21,192 nucleotides of DNA. It comes from Actinomycetes bacterium. Its GTDB lineage: Bacteria > Actinomycetota > Acidimicrobiia > Acidimicrobiales > Acidimicrobiaceae. Positions 15,976-21,192 of the stretch are shown here, in pieces (position 1 is the stretch's first letter; each line of letters starts with the position of its first letter). The notes beneath the pieces were generated by a model that did no database searches, was not told the origin of the DNA, and worked only from the letters and a program-made list of their open reading frames with translations. The translations under genes and the position numbers were made by a program. Location of the stretch: NCBI GenBank assembly GCA_021819725.1, contig JAKAQR010000045.1:1-21192 (forward strand), given 5' to 3'.

Positions 15976-17010
15976 ATGTTTGGCCTCACTGGGTTGCGCA
16001 TCCCGATCATACAAGCCCCCATGGCCGGCGGCCCTTCCACGGTCGCGCTGGCGACAGCGGTGCGCCGTCCCGGCGGGCTGGGATTCCTTGCCGCCGGGTA
16101 CAAAACACCTCACGAGTTAGCCGGACAGATCACGGCGCTACGCGCAGAGACTGCGGGGCCGTTCGGCGTTAACGTGTTCGTACCCCAACGTATTCCGGAG
16201 CTCTCCTCGATCTCCGGCTACTGGAACGAGCTGGCTGTTGAGGCGGGGCGCTACGAGGTGACACTGCCTGAAGTAGACCTTTCCGACGACGACTACTGGG
16301 ATGAGAAGATTGCGCTGTTGAACGATCACCCGGTACCGGTTGTGTCGTTCACTTTCGATGCGGCGTCGGAGGCGGTGATCCATGACTTACATAGCGCTGG
16401 CTCCTACATTGTCGTGACCGTCACCTCGCTGTTTGGGGCCCGCAAGGCCGTCGCGGTCGGGGCAAACGCGCTGTGCGTGCAGGGTCCCGAGGCGGGCGGT
16501 CATCGCGGCTGTTCGGATCTCGTTGGTGACCCTGATGCAACGCCGCTTTCCGTCTTGTTGTCTACGATCGACGCAGAGATATCGGTGCCGCTGATCGCCG
16601 CGGGCGGGGTCGCCACTGGCGCTGGGATCGCGGCCGTGTAGCGCTCTGGAGCGGATGCGATTCACCTGGGCACCGCCTATCTTCGCACGCTTGAATCCGG
16701 AGCGAGCCCGGTGTATAAGCAGGCCTTGACCGACCCACGCTTTGCCACCAGCGTCGCAACCCGTGCGTTCTCGGGGCGCCCCGCACGCGGGTTGCGCAAC
16801 CGCTTTATCGAAGCTCACCACGCTACCGCGCCCGTGGGGTATCCGCTGGTAAACCAACTCACCCGGTTGCTGCGCGCAGCTGCCGTCCGCCGCGACGACC
16901 CCGACGGGCTCTCGCTGTGGGCCGGAACCGGATACCGCTGTGCCACGGGCGAGCCTGTCGCCAAGGTCACCACCCGGCTATGGGTCGATGCAATGGCCAC
17001 AGTGGCCTAA
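15976..17010 (+). pseudogene. Nitronate monooxygenase gene interrupted by one in-frame TAG
   Basis: FMN-dependent nitronate monooxygenase (2-nitropropane dioxygenase family), which oxidises alkyl nitronates. The N-terminus IIQAPMAGGPSTVALATAV, the block GGLGFLAAGYKTP, the catalytic-His motif EAGGHRG (His177) and the FMN-phosphate motif AAGGVATGAGIAAV are all intact. A TAG at 16639-16641 (codon 222) then interrupts, and the same frame continues at once with RSGADAIHLGTAYLRT, FSGRPARGLRNRFI and a normal C-terminus to the TAA at 17010. Apart from this codon the gene is full length (345 codons including both stops), with no frameshift. One base change from CAG, TTG or AAG would explain it. The 221-residue product would lack part of the barrel and is probably inactive unless the TAG is read through. 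Only a weak ribosome binding site precedes the ATG. Confidence 0.85.
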
Positions 17011-17590
17011 TCGGCACCGCCTGGCACGTAGTCTTCCAAGGCATAAGGGCGGTGCAAATTTTACACGCGTCCTACCTGACAGTGCTATCAGGCACAGCTG
17101 GCAAAAACCAGATCGGGGTTCACTTCAACGACAGTCGAGCACAGCTCCACGACGAGCACCTGGTAGTCTCACTCGCCGATGTCATAAATCAAAGCTCATG
17201 GACGATTCGATAGTTGTAACCAGCGGACACTCGATGGCGCACGGACCGTGCTCAGTGGACGTTTTTGACACGATGCCCAAATCGCGACCTCTCAGCTTCT
17301 AGACGTCCCGGAGAACAAGGGTGTTGGGTCACATGCAGCCCAACCCCTCACCAACGTTGGTTCACTGGGAATGGTATCAGCTCCAATACGTTGTTGAGTC
17401 GTCAGTGGCCATTTGCCGCCCATCCAGGGACTTAAGTCTGGGCCATCGACAGGAAGATCCAGAAACGCGTGCTTAGTTCTCGGTGCACATCATCACGTCG
17501 CTGATTATCCTTAGCAGCTGGTGCACGCCTGTGAACAGGTGTCATGTTGGGGAACGGCTCCGATACCGTTCCCTCCCAGTACGCGCTGAG
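17011..17590. other. 580-base intergenic stretch with several hairpins
   Basis: No gene family is recognisable on either strand, although short frames continue from the monooxygenase region. Visible structures are GTTGGG/CCCAAC with a ten-base loop (17323-17344), the palindrome CCAACGTTGG (17351-17360) and the stronger hairpin at 17550-17573. It may hold the missing 3' end of the epimerase gene in decayed form, but I could not find its residues. Confidence 0.4.
17550..17573 (-). terminator. Hairpin just downstream of the epimerase gene
   Basis: GGGAACGG (17550-17557) and CCGTTCCC (17566-17573) make an eight-base perfect stem with an eight-base loop, 17 bases past the epimerase stop codon. 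It is positioned like a terminator for the minus-strand gene, but no T-run follows on either side, so rho-independent termination is uncertain. Confidence 0.35.
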
Positions 17591-18169
17591 TTAGGGCTCA
17601 ACGATGTCGAGTATTGAGCATGGGGCGGAGAGCGAATCGCGCGTCCTGATAGCCGCGTCGTTGACATGCACCCTGGGCCGAGGTGGCGGCTGTGATTCGA
17701 AGTAGGTCCCTGGCCCGTAGAACTGACCATATCGCAATACGACTCCACCAGCGGCAAGGACGGTGCGCTCCAGGAACTCCACTGCAGCACCACCGTCTCC
17801 TGGAAGAATCCAAGCGACACTCTGGGCTATGACTCTAGCATCACAGGTCTGGGCTGCATCGACGAGATTCGTCGTTCCTTCTCGCCGTATCCGATTGTTC
17901 GCGGAGGAGTAGTCCGGGATTTGTGTACGATTGTCCGGCAGGGCGGTCAGCTGATGGATGACGATGTCAGGCTCATAGGCCGTTACGACCCGGACCACTC
18001 TATCGCGGTCAAAGACGTCACAGAGAATCGGTGTAGCACCCATGAGTTCTAACTCCTCGAGCTTGCTCTCGGTACGAGTCATTGCGGCAACGTCGTGGCG
18101 ATCTGCGACAAGCAGCGCGACAAGGCGCCGCCCGATTACCCCAGTTGCTCCTGCCACGAAGATTCTCAT
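17591..18169 (-). CDS. NAD(P)-dependent epimerase/reductase-like protein, C-terminally truncated
   Basis: 192-residue protein with a short-chain dehydrogenase/epimerase N-terminus. The nucleotide-binding motif GATGVIG is at residues 7-13, followed by VFDRDRVVRVV, HQLTALPD and LRYGQFYGPGTYFES. Actinobacterial relatives are usually nearer 290-300 residues. Here the segment between QSVAW and the helix before LRYG is shorter than usual, and the protein stops at CSILDIVEP, just where the C-terminal substrate domain should begin. The next codons in frame do not resemble the family. It is therefore likely non-functional or in decay, though the reading frame itself is clean. The ATG at 18169 has AAGGAG nine bases upstream; an earlier start at 18208 is less likely. 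Part of this gene is repeated at 14505-14694. The 165 bases between it and the MocR stop hold nothing recognisable. Confidence 0.7.
   Translation of the reverse strand: MRIFVAGATGVIGRRLVALLVADRHDVAAMTRTESKLEELELMGATPILCDVFDRDRVVRVVTAYEPDIVIHQLTALPDNRTQIPDYSSANNRIRREGTTNLVDAAQTCDARVIAQSVAWILPGDGGAAVEFLERTVLAAGGVVLRYGQFYGPGTYFESQPPPRPRVHVNDAAIRTRDSLSAPCSILDIVEP
17685..17874 (+). repeat. Direct repeat, right copy (inside the epimerase gene)
   Basis: Right member of the pair with 14505-14694, same orientation, no gaps, 22 differences in 190 positions. This copy keeps an open reading frame, so it is the better-preserved one. Confidence 0.85.
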
Positions 18170-18334
18170 GCTGCCACGCTCCTTTGTGAGCCTCGGGAGT
18201 GATCGCACGATTCGCCGCCTTTACCACAGCAATGTTGGGGCTTTGAACACTGGGTCACTGACAATGAACACCGCGATGGAACCGACCTTGCAGCACGGAC
18301 GTGCCGTACGCAAATCCCTGATCTGCACGAGATA

Positions 18335-19816
18335 TCATACAAACGCTTCGCCGATCGGTGCGGTCAAGCTCCAGCCACGATTCACATCCGCTACGGCGGC
18401 ACTCAGACGTTCGATCGCCACAACCAGGTCCGGAGGCGGGAGCGTGAAGGGGATGCGGAGATAGTTCTCTAGAGTTCCTGACAGCCCGAAACGAGTGCCG
18501 GATGCCAGTCGGATCCGATAACTCTCCGCCCTCGCCACCAGTACAGTACTGATGGGCTCTCCCAGGTTGACCCAGAGCGAGAGGCCGCCAGAGGGTACCT
18601 GGAACTTCCAGTCAGGTAGGTGTGAATGCAGAGCCTCAACCAAGGCATCGCGCTGGGCACGAAGCATCTGTCGCCGGTAATCGAGCATGTCCTTTCCTGT
18701 GCGGATGAGCTCCGCAGCGAGAAGCTGGTCGATGATGGGACTTGCCATATCAAATGTTGCGCGAGCCTCTACCAGCCGCGCAATCACAGCACGATCTGCT
18801 CGTACCCACCCCACGCGCAGACCCGCCCAATAGGACTTGCTCATCGAGCCTACGGAGATGACACGACCCTCGCCGCCGACACTTGCCAGTGGGGCCACAG
18901 AAGAAGCACCCTCAAAGCCAAGTTCGACAAAGCTCTCATCGACCAATAAGTGTGAACCGCACTCAGCGGCCGTGCGCGCGAGCGCTTCCCGTTGGGCTGT
19001 ATCGAGAAGCCTGCCGGTTGGATTGTGGTAGTCAGCTATCACATAGACGAGCCGTGGCAGGACCTGGCGCATGCCAACACGAAGCGATTCCGAATCTTCG
19101 TCTAACCCGACGTCGATAACTCTTGATCGGTATCGCCGGAGGACATCTAGTGCCCCTGGATAGGTAGGCGTCTCTATCACGATGGGCTCCAATGGGTTAC
19201 TCAATGCCTCCACTGCCAACGATATCGCCTGTTGGGCGCCACTAGTGATCGCGATCTGCTCGACAGTTGTCGCCAAGCCACGGCGGGTGTAGTGTTCGGC
19301 AACTGCTTCACGCAACGGCAATAACCCTTGAGGAGCATATCCGTGCTGGGCAAGGTAGTGAGGTAGGACTTCATGAACCTTGGCGAGGGACAACGCGATC
19401 CGCGAATCGCCAGCTATGGCCGCGATAGCGAGATCGAACCAATTCGATCCTTGACCCACAGCTGGGCCCCAGGGGGCGCCCGGTCGACTTCGCCCAGGAG
19501 GTAGCTGTGTAGAACTGCCACCGCCACGTCGGCTCATCAGAAGTCCCTCGTCCCGCAACAGTGCATACGCCGAGGAGACGGTCCGTCGACTTACATGTAG
19601 CTCGGTAGCAAGCGAGCGCTCCCCGGGTAGACGGACGCCATAGGGGATCCGAGCATCCAGGATCAACGAGCGAATGCCCAGTGCAAGTCGGGCATAAAGT
19701 GGACCTCTACGACTCACCGATGGCCAATCACCAAGAATCTTCGCGAGCTGATAGCTACTGATTGACCGTGTTTTAGATGCCAAAGAGTCAAAAGTGGATC
19801 CTGATTGCATGTCCAT
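18335..19816 (-). CDS. MocR/GabR-type PLP-dependent transcriptional regulator (GntR HTH plus aminotransferase domain)
   Basis: About 493 residues. A GntR winged helix at about 40-108 (LYARLALGIRSLI, LPGERSLATELHVSRRTVSSAYALL) is followed by a linker and a class I aminotransferase-like domain (about 125-480). PLP-site residues are visible: the Asp/Tyr region DYHNPTG (about 263-269), Asp294 (LVDES) and the likely Schiff-base lysine at about 328 in SMSKSYWAGLRVGW. Such proteins sense PLP or amino-acid adducts and often control a divergent neighbour, here the YczE-family membrane protein. The start is either the ATG at 19816 or the GTG three bases earlier; neither has a ribosome binding site, and a -10-like TATAGA sits five to eight bases upstream, as expected for a leaderless message. 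Full length and intact. The regulated metabolite cannot be inferred. Confidence 0.93.
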   Translation of the reverse strand: MDMQSGSTFDSLASKTRSISSYQLAKILGDWPSVSRRGPLYARLALGIRSLILDARIPYGVRLPGERSLATELHVSRRTVSSAYALLRDEGLLMSRRGGGSSTQLPPGRSRPGAPWGPAVGQGSNWFDLAIAAIAGDSRIALSLAKVHEVLPHYLAQHGYAPQGLLPLREAVAEHYTRRGLATTVEQIAITSGAQQAISLAVEALSNPLEPIVIETPTYPGALDVLRRYRSRVIDVGLDEDSESLRVGMRQVLPRLVYVIADYHNPTGRLLDTAQREALARTAAECGSHLLVDESFVELGFEGASSVAPLASVGGEGRVISVGSMSKSYWAGLRVGWVRADRAVIARLVEARATFDMASPIIDQLLAAELIRTGKDMLDYRRQMLRAQRDALVEALHSHLPDWKFQVPSGGLSLWVNLGEPISTVLVARAESYRIRLASGTRFGLSGTLENYLRIPFTLPPPDLVVAIERLSAAVADVNRGWSLTAPIGEAFV

Positions 19817-19821
19817 CACAA

Positions 19822-19829
19822 TCTATAGT
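19822..19829. promoter_or_regulatory. Shared divergent -10 region for mocR and yczE
   Basis: TCTATAGT reads as TATAGT on the plus strand (19824-19829), seven bases before the yczE ATG, and as TATAGA on the minus strand (19827-19822), five bases before the mocR ATG. Both distances fit transcripts that begin at or next to the start codon. The -35 elements would have to lie inside the opposite gene; no strong ones are seen. Confidence 0.5.
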
Positions 19830-19836
19830 AACTCAT

Positions 19837-20496
19837 ATGCCCGTCGAAGACCCTGAATCTGGCCGGTTTGAACGGCTGTCACCACTGCTCGCGAGAGTGG
19901 TCGCTCCCCTACCCCATGACCGCCGAGCCCGAAGAATCATACAGTTACTTGGTGGGCTCATTCTCTACGGAGCAAGCGATTCGCTGCTGGTGATAGCGCG
20001 ATTAGGGCTCGACCCGTGGGATGTCCTCAATCAAGGTCTCGCAAGACATACTGGCATTCCCATCGGCACTTGGGCGATTCTCGTCGGCGTGGTAGTCCTG
20101 GTACTTTGGATCCCGCTTCGACAACGACCGGGAGTCGGCACTCTAGCAAACGTTATGCTGATCGGGTCAACCATGGACTTGGTGCTTTGGCTCGCACCTC
20201 CTGTGCACGGCGCTGATCGATGGGTCATCATGTTCCTTGGTGTAGCTTTGAATGCGATCGCGACTGGACTCTACATCGGTGGCATGCTCGGGCCAGGTCC
20301 AAGAGATGGGCTCATGCTTGGCATCTCCGCTCGTGGTCATAGCATCCGAGTTGTCCGTACCTCCATCGAGGCAACCGTACTCTTGGCGGGGTGGCTGCTG
20401 GGTGGACAGGTTGGCTTTGGCACTCTCGCGTATGCGATCGCAATCGGCCCGCTGGTGCACGTTCTCATACCCTTTCTCAAGGTCAAGTCGACATGA
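19837..20496 (+). CDS. YczE/YitT-family integral membrane protein
   Basis: 219-residue membrane protein with a short charged cytoplasmic N-terminus and about five hydrophobic segments (near 36-55, 78-94, 104-122, 128-150 and 178-213). The two conserved family loops are present: LGLDPWDVLNQGLA (about 57-70) and GPGPRDGLMLGIS (about 152-164). The molecular function of the family is not established; a small-solute transport role is possible. I chose the ATG at 19837, because a longer frame from 19777 would run into the divergent regulator gene, and because TATAGT sits seven bases upstream, suggesting a leaderless message. A MocR regulator next to a YczE protein recurs in other bacteria, for example ycxD and yczE in Bacillus subtilis, so this is probably a regulator-target pair. 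Confidence 0.9.
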   Translation: MPVEDPESGRFERLSPLLARVVAPLPHDRRARRIIQLLGGLILYGASDSLLVIARLGLDPWDVLNQGLARHTGIPIGTWAILVGVVVLVLWIPLRQRPGVGTLANVMLIGSTMDLVLWLAPPVHGADRWVIMFLGVALNAIATGLYIGGMLGPGPRDGLMLGISARGHSIRVVRTSIEATVLLAGWLLGGQVGFGTLAYAIAIGPLVHVLIPFLKVKST

Positions 20497-20528
20497 CTTG
20501 GCCTACAGTGCAACAGGATAAACTGACG

Positions 20529-20555
20529 CATCGAAGGGTTTGAGGACGTTCGATG
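20529..20555 (+). terminator. Hairpin downstream of yczE
   Basis: CATCGAA (20529-20535) and TTCGATG (20549-20555) form a seven-base stem with a 13-base loop, 33 bases past the yczE stop codon. There is no T-run. The stem also contains the ATG and ribosome binding site of the small frame that follows, so it could instead regulate that frame. Confidence 0.25.
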
Positions 20556-20735
20556 TCGCAACCACAACTAGGCATCGCCGCAGACATGCTTTTCCATCCG
20601 CGCCAAGTGATCTGGGTGAAACATGAACTCTTGGCTACCGCTACGACAGCCCGACCAAGGCTTGCCCATTCGATCACCATGGACACAAGTCTCGCGGTGG
20701 CCTGTCTTGGGGCGCCCAACTCGGCCCTGATGTGA
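20553..20735 (+). CDS. Possible small protein of 60 residues, unrecognised
   Basis: The ATG at 20553 is preceded by GAGGA at six bases, one of the better ribosome binding sites in the window. The frame encodes MSQPQLGIAADMLFHPRQV and ends in APNSALM before a TGA. There are no membrane segments, repeats or motifs that I recognise. It could be a small gene co-transcribed with yczE, the start of a decayed larger gene, or chance. Another plus-strand frame stays open from about 20620 to 20850, which may reflect a frameshifted remnant. Confidence 0.25.
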   Translation: MSQPQLGIAADMLFHPRQVIWVKHELLATATTARPRLAHSITMDTSLAVACLGAPNSALM

Positions 20736-21150
20736 TCTTCTCCCATAGCCACTTTGGGCCGGTATTCCTACGCCTCGGATCGGATTGGGTTCACCTCTCC
20801 CAACATTTGGAGTACCCTCCAATACGACCCACGACGACTGCGATACTGCCAGGGTGAGGCACATTGCGCCAATCAACGGGGCCTTCTACCGGATGAACAC
20901 ACGAATTTCGAGCACGCCTTCTAATTCCCATAGATGATGACTCGCCACTCGGTCTTCTTGCCGGCGGACCAGACCAAGCGTTGCGAGGTGAGCAACTCCA
21001 CTGGCGCGGTGACGCCGTACGATCCGTTTTGACCATCGCAAGACGGATTAAACGCAATGACCCTACTAGTGTCCCTAGCCATAAATTTGCTCTAATTCAG
21101 GAATTTTCAATATTTGGCCCCTGTTGACCCCATTGTACATCTACTCTTTT
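20736..21150. other. Intergenic stretch without a recognisable gene
   Basis: Several frames are open for 60 to 90 codons on both strands, but none has a family signature or a good ribosome binding site. The last 70 bases are clearly AT-richer than their surroundings and probably hold the promoter of the gene starting at 21164; TTGCTC (21087) and AATATT (21109) with 16 bases between, or TTGACC at 21124, are weak candidates. Treated as non-coding or decayed. Confidence 0.4.
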
Positions 21151-21163
21151 GGAGGAAGAGGCA

Positions 21164-21192
21164 ATGACAATGGCCAAGCAGATATCGAGAGC
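21164..21192 (+). CDS. Start of a gene that runs off the window (partial)
   Basis: A strong ribosome binding site, GGAGG at 21151-21155, lies eight bases before an ATG at 21164; a second in-frame ATG is at 21170. The visible codons give MTMAKQISR and then leave the window. An AT-rich region upstream supports a genuine promoter and gene start. Nine residues are too few to name the product. Confidence 0.6.

Noticed and set aside
16639..16641. Pyrrolysine insertion at the in-frame TAG
   Set aside because: Nitronate monooxygenases are not known pyrrolysine proteins, and the position lies between FMN-binding segments with no special role; a nonsense mutation is simpler. No suppressor tRNA is seen in the window.
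17011..17300. Insertion-sequence remnant after the monooxygenase
   Set aside because: One short frame (IGVHFNDSRAQLHDEHLVVSLADV) loosely recalls transposase N-termini, but no catalytic motif, terminal repeats or target duplication could be seen.
20568..21057. Arginine-rich minus-strand frames near the right end
   Set aside because: Composition is that of antisense frames; no domain, no good start, and overlapping alternatives on both strands.
1..21192. CRISPR arrays, phage genes, toxin-antitoxin pairs and structural RNAs
   Set aside because: No regularly spaced repeats, phage structural or integrase genes, toxin-antitoxin pairs, tRNA cloverleafs or rRNA sequence were recognised by eye.

Overview
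The window looks like chromosomal DNA from a moderate-GC actinobacterium. The pointers are the Ada-AlkA fusion followed by a separate Ogt, the Dpp-type lipoprotein with a Ser/Thr-rich linker after an LAAC lipobox, frequent GTG/TTG starts, and an apparently leaderless divergent promoter. An acidimicrobial-type lineage is a guess I cannot confirm from the sequence. No rRNA, tRNA, CRISPR array or intact insertion sequence was seen.

Layout. (1) 41-2040, minus strand: an alkylation-repair pair, ada-alkA fusion then ogt, overlapping by 10 bases. (2) 2270-14221, minus strand: one long co-directional cluster of eight genes. In transcription order these are an S15/CocE-type alpha/beta hydrolase, a family-5 solute-binding lipoprotein, a COG1228 (prolidase-like) amidohydrolase, DppB, DppC, a fused DppD-DppF ATPase, a second COG1228 amidohydrolase and an M20 amidohydrolase. 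(3) 14222-18169: a patchy region with a decayed epimerase fragment, a nitrilase with its own promoter, a nitronate monooxygenase cut by one in-frame amber codon, and a short, C-terminally truncated NAD(P)-dependent epimerase. The decayed fragment is a direct repeat of part of that epimerase, so the two copies bracket the nitrilase/monooxygenase block. (4) 18335-20496: a MocR-type PLP-dependent regulator divergent from a YczE-family membrane protein, with start codons about 20 bases apart around a shared TATA core. (5) 20497-21192: mostly unrecognised sequence, then the first codons of a new gene with a strong ribosome binding site.

How the genes work together. Cluster 2 reads as a self-contained peptide uptake and breakdown unit. 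The lipoprotein, two permeases and double ATPase would import short peptides. The S15-type hydrolase, two prolidase-like metalloenzymes and the M20 enzyme, none with a visible export signal, would cleave them in the cytoplasm. The mix of S15 and prolidase families suggests, without proving, a bias towards proline-containing or otherwise protected peptides. This cluster is the best candidate in the window for a distinctive system. The nitrilase and the broken monooxygenase point to use or detoxification of nitriles and nitroalkanes. The direct repeats, truncated epimerase and fresh nonsense codon suggest that this part of the chromosome is being remodelled.
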